From positions 3,122,501-3,186,500 of the forward strand of contig NZ_WOXS01000002.1 in NCBI RefSeq assembly GCF_009852415.1: 64,000 nucleotides of DNA, in the 5' to 3' direction. Positions 55,378 to 64,000 of this stretch are shown here, piece after piece; position 1 is the first letter of the stretch; each line of letters begins with the position of its first letter. Origin of the DNA: Streptomyces sp. Tu 3180. Its GTDB lineage: Bacteria; Actinomycetota; Actinomycetes; Streptomycetales; Streptomycetaceae. The notes under the pieces are model-generated. The model searched no databases. It was not told the origin of the DNA and worked only from the letters and a program-made list of their open reading frames with translations. Both the position numbers and the translations under genes were made by a program.

Positions 55378-56682
55378 ATGAGCCACGACTCCACTGCCGC
55401 GCCGGAAACCGCGGCCCGGAAACTCGCCGGGCGCCGTCGCAAGGAGATCGTCGCGGTGCTGCTGTTCAGCGGCGGCCCCATCTTCGAGAGTTCCATACCG
55501 CTGTCGGTGTTCGGGGTTGACCGCCAGGACGCCGGCGTGCCGCGCTACCGCCTGCTGGTGTGCGGCGGCGAAGAAGGCCCGCTGCGGACCACGGGGGGCC
55601 TGGAACTCACCGCGCCGCATGGCCTGGAGGCGATATCGCGGGCGGGCACCGTCGTGGTGCCGGCCTGGCGCTCGATCACCTCACCACCGCCCCAGGAGGC
55701 GCTCGACGCGCTGCGCCGGGCCCACGAGGAGGGCGCCCGCATCGTCGGGCTGTGCACCGGCGCCTTCGTCCTCGCGGCGGCGGGCCTGCTGGACGGCCGG
55801 CCCGCGACCACCCACTGGATGTACGCGCCGACGCTTGCCAAACGCTATCCGTCGGTGCACGTCGATCCACGGGAACTCTTCGTGGACGACGGTGACGTGC
55901 TGACCTCCGCGGGCACGGCGGCCGGGATCGACCTGTGCCTGCACATCGTGCGCACCGATCACGGCAACGAGGCGGCCGGGGCGCTCGCCCGGCGCCTGGT
56001 CGTCCCACCGCGCCGCAGCGGCGGCCAGGAGCGCTACCTCGACAGGTCTTTACCGGAGGAGATCGGCGCCGACCCGCTCGCCGAGGTCGTCGCCTGGGCG
56101 CTGGAGCACCTCCACGAGCAGTTCGACGTGGAGACGCTGGCGGCCCGCGCGTACATGAGCCGCCGTACGTTCGACCGCCGGTTCCGCTCGCTGACCGGCA
56201 GCGCGCCGCTGCAGTGGCTGATCACGCAGCGGGTGCTGCAGGCGCAGCGCCTGCTGGAGACGTCGGACTACTCGGTGGACGAGGTCGCCGGCCGCTGCGG
56301 CTTCCGCTCGCCGGTCGCCCTGCGCGGCCACTTCCGGCGCCAGCTCGGCTCGTCCCCGGCCGCCTACCGGGCCGCGTACCGCGCGCGGCGCCCGCAGTCC
56401 GACCGGAGCCAGGACACCGACGGCACCGCGCGCACCCCGGGGGGCGTCCCGCCCGGCCAGCAGGGCCATCCGGGGCTGCCGGGTCATCCGGGACAGGCGG
56501 GCCATCCGGGACAGGCGGCCGCCCTGCACCCGGAGAACCCCGTGCCGCACCAGTCCCGCCGCACCGCGGCGGCGAGCGCCCTGGGCCCGTCCCTGACGGC
56601 CTCGGCCTCCGCGGCGGACTCCGGCCGCGAGGCCTACGTCCCGTCACGGGCGGGCGTCCCGGGGCAGCGCGGCACGACGTGA
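55378..56682 (+). CDS. adpA: Global developmental regulator AdpA (BldH)
   Basis: 434 aa AraC-family activator of morphological and secondary-metabolism genes. N-terminal DJ-1/PfpI-like dimerisation domain (VAVLLFSGGPIFESSIPLSV, GLCTGAFVLAAAGLLDGR), then the AraC DNA-binding domain (LAARAYMSRRTFDRRFRSLT, VDEVAGRCGFRSPVALRGHF). Codon 225 is TTA (56050-56052, in RSLPEE), between the two domains, so translation depends on the bldA tRNA. ATG 55378 follows a purine-rich stretch and gives MSHDSTAAPE. The C-terminal tail (356-387) has a Gly-His-Pro repeat, making it about 30 residues longer than the 398-405 aa family norm. Confidence 0.96.
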   Translation: MSHDSTAAPETAARKLAGRRRKEIVAVLLFSGGPIFESSIPLSVFGVDRQDAGVPRYRLLVCGGEEGPLRTTGGLELTAPHGLEAISRAGTVVVPAWRSITSPPPQEALDALRRAHEEGARIVGLCTGAFVLAAAGLLDGRPATTHWMYAPTLAKRYPSVHVDPRELFVDDGDVLTSAGTAAGIDLCLHIVRTDHGNEAAGALARRLVVPPRRSGGQERYLDRSLPEEIGADPLAEVVAWALEHLHEQFDVETLAARAYMSRRTFDRRFRSLTGSAPLQWLITQRVLQAQRLLETSDYSVDEVAGRCGFRSPVALRGHFRRQLGSSPAAYRAAYRARRPQSDRSQDTDGTARTPGGVPPGQQGHPGLPGHPGQAGHPGQAAALHPENPVPHQSRRTAAASALGPSLTASASAADSGREAYVPSRAGVPGQRGTT

Positions 56683-56707
56683 CGCGCGCGGCGTAGGCGG
56701 CAGGCAC

Positions 56708-56745
56708 CGAGCGGGGCCGGAGACACACGTCCCCGGCCCCGCTCG
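56708..56745. terminator. Terminator after adpA
   Basis: 13-bp perfect stem CGAGCGGGGCCGG with 56733-56745, 12-nt loop, 25 nt after the adpA stop. Confidence 0.75.
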
Positions 56746-56938
56746 TCCGCGCGCGGAACACCCCGCGGAGGCCCGCGGAACCCGCGCGCCCACCGGCCCG
56801 GCGCGGCCCGGCCCCCCGCACCGCACCGGACCGGCCGGCACCCGGCGGAGCCCCCGGCCGCGCCCGCGCCGGGGCGGCCGTCACCGGGCCCTTCACCACC
56901 GGGCTCACTCCACCACGGCGCGCCGTAAGGTGAGACAC

Positions 56939-57541
56939 ATGAACGATCGCATGGTGTGGATCGACTGCGAGATGACCGGCCTCTCGCTGTCGGACGACGC
57001 GCTCATCGAGGTGGCCGCCCTCGTCACCGACTCCGAGCTGAACGTCCTCGGTGAGGGCGTGGACATCGTCATCCGCCCGCCGGAGCGGGCCCTGGAGACG
57101 ATGCCGGAGGTGGTGCGTCAGATGCACACCGCGTCCGGGCTGCTCGCCGAGCTCCCGAACGGCACGACGCTCGAGGACGCCGAGCAGCGGGTCCTCGCCT
57201 ACGTGAAGGAGCACGTCAAGGAGCCCGGCAAGGCGCCCCTGTGCGGCAACTCCGTCGGCACCGACCGCGGCTTCCTGCTGCGGGACATGCCGACGCTGGA
57301 GGACTACCTGCACTACCGCATCGTGGACGTGTCCAGCGTCAAGGAGCTGGCCCGCCGCTGGTACCCGAAGGCGTACTTCAACAGCCCCGAGAAGAACGGC
57401 AACCACCGCGCCCTCGCCGACATCCGCGAGTCCATCGCGGAGCTGCGCTACTACCGCGAGGCCGTCTTCGTGCCGCAGCCCGGGCCCGACTCGGACACCG
57501 CGAGGAAGATCGCCGCGAGGCACGTCCTGCCCGCGCAGTAG
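56939..57541 (+). CDS. orn: Oligoribonuclease (Orn)
   Basis: 200 aa DEDDh 3'-5' exoribonuclease that degrades di- to penta-ribonucleotides, including pGpG from c-di-GMP. Exo motifs: WIDCEMTGLSL (Asp, Glu), NSVGTDRGFLLRDMP (Asp), and NHRALADIRESI (His, Asp); RWYPKAYFNSPEKNGNHRAL is the family signature. ATG 56939 with AAGGTGAG upstream. In Streptomyces orn is the usual neighbour of adpA and affects growth and development. Separate from adpA by a terminator. Confidence 0.95.
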   Translation: MNDRMVWIDCEMTGLSLSDDALIEVAALVTDSELNVLGEGVDIVIRPPERALETMPEVVRQMHTASGLLAELPNGTTLEDAEQRVLAYVKEHVKEPGKAPLCGNSVGTDRGFLLRDMPTLEDYLHYRIVDVSSVKELARRWYPKAYFNSPEKNGNHRALADIRESIAELRYYREAVFVPQPGPDSDTARKIAARHVLPAQ

Positions 57542-57660
57542 GCGGATCGGGGGGCCGTCCGGGGGCGCCGCGGAAAGCCGTGCGCGAGCACCCCTTCGGA
57601 CCCTGTACACTTTTTCTCGGCCGGTCGGGGAAGGAACTGATCCCAGCCGACAAGGTCATG

Positions 57661-57733
57661 GTGGGTGTAGCTCAGCTGGTAGAGCACCTGGTTGTGGTCC
57701 AGGATGCCGCGGGTTCGAGTCCCGTCACTCACC
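57661..57733 (+). tRNA. tRNA-His (GTG anticodon)
   Basis: Cloverleaf complete: acceptor GTGGGTG with CACTCAC (one G-U), D arm GCTC...GAGC, anticodon stem CCTGG/CCAGG with loop TTGTGGT and anticodon GTG at 57694-57696, T arm GCGGG TTCGAGT CCCGT. The G at 57660 can serve as the histidine-specific G-1 opposite C73. CCA is not encoded. Confidence 0.95.
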
Positions 57734-57741
57734 CTCAGCAG

Positions 57742-57776
57742 TCAGCCGGTGACTTCCCGTCGAAGTCACCGGCTGA
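57742..57776. terminator. Terminator after tRNA-His
   Basis: 15-bp perfect stem TCAGCCGGTGACTTC with 57762-57776, 5-nt loop, 8 nt after the tRNA. Confidence 0.88.
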
Positions 57777-58082
57777 ACTCGTTTCCGGGACCTTCCCTCA
57801 GCGATCCCCGGAGTGACGCCCCGCACGGGGGCGTCGGCCCGGCGCCCGTCCGTCCGGGGCCCGCCGGGGACGCGCGGTCCTCATGTGGGGCGCCGGCGCC
57901 ATCGGCCCGATGCGCCCCTCCTCCCCGCGCCTCCCGCCTCGCGGGGTCTCCCCGCTCCCGGGCCGAGCGGCGTGCGGACGACGACGGCCACCGGCACCCG
58001 GCCGGTGACCCGCCGGGACCCGCGGGCCTCAGGGCTCCCAAGGCCCTCAGCGCCTTCAGCGCCTTCAGCGCCCTCAGTGCCT
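57777..58082. other. Intergenic region
   Basis: 306 nt between the tRNA terminator and the convergent cebR gene. No gene seen; the right end holds a 9-bp tandem repeat (listed). I saw no duplicated tRNA 3' end that would mark an integrated element. Confidence 0.6.
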
Positions 58083-58086
58083 TCAG
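58042..58086. repeat. 9-bp tandem repeat, five copies
   Basis: GGCCCTCAG, CGCCTTCAG, CGCCTTCAG, CGCCCTCAG, TGCCTTCAG; the last copy contains the cebR stop codon (TGA read on the minus strand at 58085-58083). Confidence 0.85.
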
Positions 58087-59138
58087 GACGAGGCCCGCGC
58101 CACCAGCTCCGTGGCCAGCACCATCTGCCGCCGGTCCAGTTCCCGGGACGCGGGCGGGCGGCGGTCGGCGATCTCGGCGAGGAGCAGGTCGATCATCCGG
58201 TGGCCCATCTCCTCGATGGGCTGGCGCACGCTGGTCAGCGGCGGTTCCATGTGGCGGGCGATGGCGGAGTCGTCGTAGCCGACCAGGGCCACGTCGTCGG
58301 GGATGCGGCGGCCCGCCTCGCGCAGGACCTGGCGGGCGCCGGCCGCGGTGACGTCGGAGGCGGCGAAGACCGCGTCCAGGTCGGGGCGGCGCTCCAGCAG
58401 GGCCGCCATCGCGCGCCGGCCCCCGTCCTCGGAGAAGTCGCCGGCCTCGATCAGCAGCTCGTCCACCTCGTGGCCCGCGTCACGCAGGGCGTCCCGGTAG
58501 CCGTCGATGCGGCGCTGGGCGCCGTACACGTCGAGGCGGCCGGTGATGTGGGCGATGGTGCGCCGGCCCCGGCCGATCAGGTGCTCGACCGCCTGGCGGG
58601 CGCCGCCGTAGTTGTCCGAGTCCACCGAGGTGAGCGTCTCCGCGGCCGAGCGGGGACCGCTGATCACCGCCGGGATCTCCAGCTGGGCCAGCATGTCGGG
58701 CAGCGGGTCGTCGGCGTGCACCGAGACCAGCAGCACGCCGTCCACGCGGTGGGCGGCCAGGTACTGGGCGAGCCGCTGCCGCTCCCGGTCGCTGCCCGCG
58801 AAGATCAGCAGCAGCTGCATCTGGGTGTCGGACAGCGCCGCCCCGACACCCCGGAGCATGTCCGAGAAGTACGGCTCGGCGAAGAACCGGGTCTCCGGCT
58901 CGGGGACGACCAGCGCGATGGCGTCCGTGCGGTTGGCGGCCAGGGCGCGGGCGGCGGTGTTCGGGACGTAACCGAGCTCCGCGACCGCGGCCTCCACGGC
59001 GGCCCGGGTGGCGTCGCTCACCCGGGGCGAGCCGTTGATCACCCGGGAGACCGTGCCGCGGCCCACGCCGGCGCGCGCCGCCACCTCTTCAAGGGTGGGC
59101 CGGCCGCCGCTCCGGCCCCGCGCTCCGTGGCTTGCCAT
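58083..59138 (-). CDS. cebR: LacI-family cello-oligosaccharide repressor CebR
   Basis: 351 aa. HTH RPTLEEVAARAGVGRGTVSR with hinge PNTAARALAANRTDA, then the effector domain (LLLIFAGSDRERQRLAQYLA ... LVGYDDSAIARHMEPPLTSV). ATG 59138. Divergent from cebEFG-bglC, with the CebR-type operator TGGGAGCGCTCCCA in the gap. In S. griseus and S. scabies CebR represses cellobiose uptake genes and is released by cellobiose or related sugars; the same role is assigned here by context and operator. Confidence 0.85.
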   Translation of the reverse strand: MASHGARGRSGGRPTLEEVAARAGVGRGTVSRVINGSPRVSDATRAAVEAAVAELGYVPNTAARALAANRTDAIALVVPEPETRFFAEPYFSDMLRGVGAALSDTQMQLLLIFAGSDRERQRLAQYLAAHRVDGVLLVSVHADDPLPDMLAQLEIPAVISGPRSAAETLTSVDSDNYGGARQAVEHLIGRGRRTIAHITGRLDVYGAQRRIDGYRDALRDAGHEVDELLIEAGDFSEDGGRRAMAALLERRPDLDAVFAASDVTAAGARQVLREAGRRIPDDVALVGYDDSAIARHMEPPLTSVRQPIEEMGHRMIDLLLAEIADRRPPASRELDRRQMVLATELVARASS

Positions 59139-59260
59139 CGGCTCCGCCTTCCGTCGTGTGTCACGCTGGCCTGGAATCTAACAGCCCCGTGCGCGGTCGT
59201 GACCGTCGCCGGGAGGGCGGCTCACGGACCCCGGGCCTCCGGGGGCGGGGCGAGCGCGTC

Positions 59261-59281
59261 CAGTTAACGGGCCGATAACTG
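59261..59281. promoter_or_regulatory. 21-bp palindrome, unknown regulator
   Basis: CAGTTAACGGGCCGATAACTG is symmetric except for one base pair (A67/A75). It differs from the CebR box and lies 123 nt from the cebR start, so a second regulator may act here. Confidence 0.45.
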
Positions 59282-59348
59282 AACGCACTTTGCCGTGTCT
59301 GCTCCCTTGACACCCCCGCCCGAACCCGCGACTCTTCAACACATCACT

Positions 59349-59366
59349 TGTGGGAGCGCTCCCACA
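59349..59366. promoter_or_regulatory. CebR box upstream of cebE
   Basis: TGTGGGAGCGCTCCCACA, an 18-bp perfect palindrome containing the published CebR consensus TGGGAGCGCTCCCA. It is downstream of TTGACA, positioned to block the cebEFG promoter. Confidence 0.92.
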
Positions 59367-59481
59367 GTACCTGACACATACACAACCCGCACGTTCCCCG
59401 CCCGAGCCGCAGCGAGCAAGACACGGGCCCAACAATGCCGTTGGCCGGGGGGTCGGCACGTCAGGGCAACAGGAGGACGCA

Positions 59482-60839
59482 ATGCGAGCACGTACCCTCC
59501 CCCTCTCTCGGCAGCGCTCGGGCGGGGGGAAGCCCATCGCCCGCAGGGCACTGGCCGTCGCAGCGGCGGTCGCGCTGAGCACCGGGATGCTGGCCGGCTG
59601 TGCCGACGACGGCGACGACGGCGGCTCCGACTCCTCGTCGGGCGGCGAGGGCAAGACCACCATCACGCTGGGTCTGTTCGGCACCATGGGCTTCAAGGAA
59701 GCCGGCCTCTACGCCGAGTACGAGAAGCTGAACCCGGACATCAAGATCGAGCAGAACGTCATCGAGCGGAACGAGAACTACTACCCCCCGCTGCTCAACC
59801 ACCTCACCACCAACAGCGGTCTGATGGACATCCAGGCCATCGAGATCGCCAACATCGCCGAGATCGTCGGCACCCAGGCGGACAAGTTCACGGACATGTC
59901 CAAGGCCGAGGGCGTGGACAAGAACAACTGGCTCAGCTGGAAGTGGCAGCAGGCCACCACCAAGGACGGCCGGACCGTCGCCCTCGGCACCGACATCGGC
60001 CCGATGGCGATCTGTTACCGCAAGGACCTCTTCGAGAAGGCCGGCCTGCCGACCGACCGCGAGGAGGTCGGCAAGCTGTGGGCCGGCGACTGGAACAAGT
60101 TCATCGAGACCGGTGAGAAGTACAAGAAGAAGGCCGGCAAGGACACCTTCTTCATGGACTCCCCCGGCGGCCTGCTCAACGCCGTCCTCAGCAGTGAGAA
60201 GGAGAAGTTCTACGACGCCTCCGGCGAGGTCATCTACAAGACCAACCCGGCCGTCAAGAACGCCTTCGACCTGACCGCCGAGGCCGCCGAGAAGGGCCTG
60301 GTCCAGTCGCAGACGCAGTTCCAGCCGGCCTGGGACACGACCATCGCCAACAGCAAGTTCGCCACCGTCGCCTGCCCGCCGTGGATGCTCGGCACCATCA
60401 AGGGCAAGTCGCAGCCGGACGCCGCCGGCAAGTGGGACGTGGCCGTGGCGCCCAAGTCCGGCAACTGGGGCGGCTCCTTCCTCGGCGTGCCGAAGAGCGG
60501 CAAGAACGTCGAGGAGGCGCAGAAGCTGGTGGCCTGGCTGACCGCGCCCGAGCAGCAGACGAAGCTGTTCAAGGTGCAGGGCAGCTTCCCGAGCACCCCG
60601 GGCGCGTACGACAGCCCCGAGGTGACCGGCGCGAAGAACGAGATGACCGGTGACTCCCCGATCGGCAAGATCTTCTCCGAGGCCGCCAAGCAGATCCCGG
60701 ACCAGGTCATCGGCCCGAAGGACCAGATCATCCAGCAGGGTCTGACGGACAACGGCGTCATCCTGGTGACCAAGGGCAAGTCCCCAAGGAGGCCTGGGAG
60801 ACGGCCACCAAGACCATCGACAACAGCCTGGACAAGTGA
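59482..60839 (+). CDS. cebE: Cello-oligosaccharide-binding lipoprotein CebE, with a 1-nt deletion near the end
   Basis: ATG 59482 has AGGAGG 5 nt upstream. Signal peptide with lipobox Cys40 (TGMLAGC), then an extracellular solute-binding protein family 1 fold (NPDIKIEQNVIERNENYYPP, AWDTTIANSKFATVACPPWM). At about 60784 one base is missing: as written the frame runs on for about 100 residues into the next gene; adding one C or G after TCCC restores [17 protein letters not shown] and a TGA at 60837-60839, giving 452 aa. That TGA makes the usual GTGA overlap with cebF. Binds cellobiose/cellotriose for import. Confidence 0.88.
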
Positions 60840-61858
60840 CCCGCATGGCCACCCGCCACGACACCGCCGCGCTCCCCTCCAAGGGGGGCGCGGCCCCGGG
60901 CCGTCCGTCCAAGGGCTCCGCGCCCATGGACGAGGACCAGCGACGCCGGGCCAAGCTGTCCCGGCGCTGGCAGCGCGACATGCGCTGGAGCCCGTACGCG
61001 TTCGTCTCGCCGTTCTTCCTGCTGTTCCTCGCCTTCGGCCTGTTCCCGCTGATCTACACGGGCTGGGCCTCGCTGCACCAGGTGGAGCTGACCGCCCCGA
61101 CCGACATGAGCTGGGTCGGGCTGAAGAACTACACCCGGATCTTCGATGACGAGTTCTTCTGGAACGCGGCGCAGAACACCCTGACCATCGGCATCATCGC
61201 GACCGTTCCGCAGCTGCTGATCGCGATGGGCATCGCCCACATCCTCAACTACAAGCTGCGGGCCTCGACCTTCTACCGGGTCGCGATGCTCGCTCCGTAC
61301 GCCACCTCGATCGCCTCCGCCTCCCTGGTGTTCGTGCTGCTCTTCGGCTACGACTACGGCATGATCAACTGGGTGCTCGACTTCGTCGGGATCGACCCGG
61401 TCGACTGGCAGGGTGACAAGTGGCCCTCGCAGTTCGCCGTGTCGGCGATCATCATCTGGCGCTGGACCGGTTACAACGCGCTGATCTACCTGGCCGCGAT
61501 GCAGGCGATCCCGCAGGACCTGTACGAGTCGGCGGCGCTGGACGGCGCCAGCCGCTGGAAGCAGTTCATCCACGTGACGCTGCCCTCGCTGCGCCCGACG
61601 ATCCTGTTCACGGTGGTGGTCTCCACCATCGGCGCCAGCCAGGTCTTCGGCGAGCCGCTGCTGTTCGACGCCAACAAGGGCGCGTCCGGCGGCGCGGAGC
61701 ACCAGTTCCAGACGCTCGGCCTGTACCTGTACGAGCAGGGCTGGGTGAACCAGCACCTGGGCCGGGCCTCGGCGATCGCCTGGACGATGTTCGCGATCCT
61801 GATCGTCATCGGCATCATCAACCAGCTCATCTCGCGCCGGCTGCGCGCCAGCAGTTAA
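60836..61858 (+). CDS. cebF: Cello-oligosaccharide ABC permease CebF
   Basis: 340 aa inner-membrane permease (MalF-like) with six TM helices after a polar 45-residue N terminus; [20 protein letters not shown] is TM1. The EAA loop for ATPase contact reads [23 protein letters not shown] 60836 overlaps the restored cebE stop (GTGA); ATG 60845 is an alternative. Works with CebE and CebG; the ATPase (MsiK) is encoded elsewhere in Streptomyces. Confidence 0.92.
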   Translation: MTRMATRHDTAALPSKGGAAPGRPSKGSAPMDEDQRRRAKLSRRWQRDMRWSPYAFVSPFFLLFLAFGLFPLIYTGWASLHQVELTAPTDMSWVGLKNYTRIFDDEFFWNAAQNTLTIGIIATVPQLLIAMGIAHILNYKLRASTFYRVAMLAPYATSIASASLVFVLLFGYDYGMINWVLDFVGIDPVDWQGDKWPSQFAVSAIIIWRWTGYNALIYLAAMQAIPQDLYESAALDGASRWKQFIHVTLPSLRPTILFTVVVSTIGASQVFGEPLLFDANKGASGGAEHQFQTLGLYLYEQGWVNQHLGRASAIAWTMFAILIVIGIINQLISRRLRASS

Positions 61859-61870
61859 GGAGTTGTGGCC

Positions 61871-62776
61871 GTGACGACGACTGTGACGCCCCCCGAGACC
61901 ACACCCGCCAAGGAGTCCAGGCGCCCGCGCCTGCCGAAGTCGGCGCGGGCCGGCGGGACACTGCACGGCGGTCCGATCGCGTACGCGATCCTGATCGTGT
62001 TCACGATCGTGTCGCTGTTCCCGCTGGTGTGGACCGCGATCGCCGCCTCCCGGGACAACCAGCGGCTGGCGCAGAACCCGCCGCCGCTCTGGTTCGGTTC
62101 CAACCTGTTCAAGAACCTGGAGATCGCCTGGAAGGACGCCAACCTCGGCGAGGCCTTCCTCAACACCACGATCGTGGCGGGCATCTCGGCGGTGACCATC
62201 GTCGTGCTGTCGACGATCGCCGGGTTCGCCTTCGCCAAGCTGCGCTTCAAGGGCCGCAACGCGCTGATGCTGATCGTGATCGGCACGATGATGGTGCCGC
62301 CGCAGCTCAGCATCATCCCGCTGTACATGATGGTCGCCAAGCTCGACTGGTCCGACCAGCTGCAGGCGGTCATCTTCCCGTCGCTGGTGAGCGCGTTCGG
62401 CGTGTTCTTCATGCGGCAGTACCTGCTCCAGGCCCTGCCGGACGAGGTCATCGAGGCCGCCCGGGTCGACGGCGCGAGCAGCTGGCGCGTGGTGTGGCAC
62501 GTGGTGTTCCCGGCCGCGCGGCCGGCGATGGCCGTGCTCGGCATGCTGATGTTCGTGCAGACCTGGAACGACTTCCTGTGGCCGTTCCTGGTGCTGACCC
62601 AGACCGGCAGTCCGACCGTGCAGGTCGCGGTCGCGGGCCTCGGCCGCGGTTACACCCCGGACCAGTCCCTGATCATGGCGGGTGCGCTGCTGGGTACGCT
62701 GCCCCTGCTGCTGGTCTTCGCGATCTTCGGCAAGCAGATCGTGGGCGGCATCATGCAGGGTGCCGTCAAGGGCTGA
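61871..62776 (+). CDS. cebG: Cello-oligosaccharide ABC permease CebG
   Basis: 301 aa second permease (MalG-like), six TM helices, EAA loop [23 protein letters not shown] 61871 is preferred (AAGGAG 8 nt upstream) over GTG 61865. Third gene of the operon, 12 nt after cebF. Imports cello-oligosaccharides as a heterodimer with CebF. Confidence 0.92.
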   Translation: MTTTVTPPETTPAKESRRPRLPKSARAGGTLHGGPIAYAILIVFTIVSLFPLVWTAIAASRDNQRLAQNPPPLWFGSNLFKNLEIAWKDANLGEAFLNTTIVAGISAVTIVVLSTIAGFAFAKLRFKGRNALMLIVIGTMMVPPQLSIIPLYMMVAKLDWSDQLQAVIFPSLVSAFGVFFMRQYLLQALPDEVIEAARVDGASSWRVVWHVVFPAARPAMAVLGMLMFVQTWNDFLWPFLVLTQTGSPTVQVAVAGLGRGYTPDQSLIMAGALLGTLPLLLVFAIFGKQIVGGIMQGAVKG

Positions 62777-62900
62777 CGCCCGCTCACCCGGAGCACCCCG
62801 GGGGCCGGGTCACCGCCGCCTCGGCCCCTCCTCTCCCCTCTCCTCCTCTCTCCTCCCTCTCATCCCCCTCTTCCACCCGTCGGTCCTCCACGACCTCCTA

Positions 62901-62913
62901 TGGGAGCGCTTCC

Positions 62914-62914
<1 letters not shown>
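62901..62914. promoter_or_regulatory. CebR box overlapping the bglC ribosome-binding site
   Basis: TGGGAGCGCTTCCA matches the CebR box at 13 of 14 positions and its last A is the A of the bglC ATG. GGGAG inside the box is also the only Shine-Dalgarno, 7 nt before the start. Confidence 0.88.

Positions 62915-64000
<1,086 letters not shown>

Larger units (their letters stand above)
59139..59481. other. cebR-cebE intergenic regulatory region
   Basis: 343 nt without a gene. Contains a near-perfect 21-bp palindrome (59261-59281), a -35-like TTGACA (59307-59312) and the CebR box (59349-59366). Confidence 0.7.

Noticed and set aside
57661..58082. tRNA-His as an integration site
   Set aside because: No duplicated tRNA 3' end, integrase or GC-poor island follows; a normal terminator and then cebR do.

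Overview
This window is about 73% GC chromosomal DNA from a Streptomyces. The evidence is the codon bias, GTG/TTG starts, the desferrioxamine operon desABCD with its desEF transport genes, and adpA with an in-frame TTA codon followed by orn (oligoribonuclease). Gene order from the des cluster through adpA-orn resembles, from memory, the corresponding part of the S. coelicolor chromosome.

Layout. (1) 1-5.2 kb: a carbohydrate-type catabolic locus (DUF993 aldolase-like protein, Gfo/Idh/MocA oxidoreductase, divergent LacI regulator, TIM-barrel isomerase), interrupted by a RibD-like reductase and a GNAT remnant. (2) 5.3-13.5 kb: MFS exporter, EamA exporter with divergent LysR regulator, secreted NagZ-type GH3 enzyme, lipoprotein, S37 peptidase, small secreted protein. 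(3) 13.5-22.8 kb: a full-length ABC exporter in one chain, phytase-like esterase, secreted endonuclease I, a Streptomyces-type XRE(DUF5753)/DUF397 pair with a divergent two-gene operon, a TetR-like regulator, an I36 inhibitor-like protein. (4) 22.8-28.9 kb: sodium/solute symporter, agmatinase-family ureohydrolase, TPP decarboxylase-like enzyme and divergent PucR regulator, plausibly for uptake and breakdown of a guanidino compound. (5) 29.0-33.5 kb: a phosphatase-family gene and an acyl-CoA thioesterase gene that converge on one CTAG, into which a degenerate IS5-like element carrying an FG-GAP passenger gene has inserted without damaging either stop codon. (6) 33.5-41.2 kb: leucine/acyl-CoA catabolism (acyl-CoA dehydrogenase, TetR, methylcrotonyl-CoA carboxylase beta and alpha, HMG-CoA lyase, acdH). 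(7) 41.6-49 kb: ferrioxamine uptake (desE, desF) and biosynthesis (desABCD), each unit behind an iron box. (8) 49-54.6 kb: GH20 hexosaminidase behind a DasR-like site, DUF4429 protein, small protein, glmS, universal stress protein; an amino-sugar theme. (9) 55-57.8 kb: adpA, orn, tRNA-His. (10) 58-64 kb: cebR, cebEFG, bglC for cello-oligosaccharide uptake and hydrolysis, with two CebR boxes.

How it works together: catabolic units sit next to their own regulators and recognisable operators (LacI, TetR, PucR, CebR, DasR-like, iron boxes), and the global developmental regulator adpA lies among nutrient-sensing loci. Two otherwise well conserved genes (acdH and cebE) each contain a single-base deletion, which is either assembly error or genuine inactivation. 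No CRISPR array, rRNA, prophage or conventional biosynthetic megacluster was seen.
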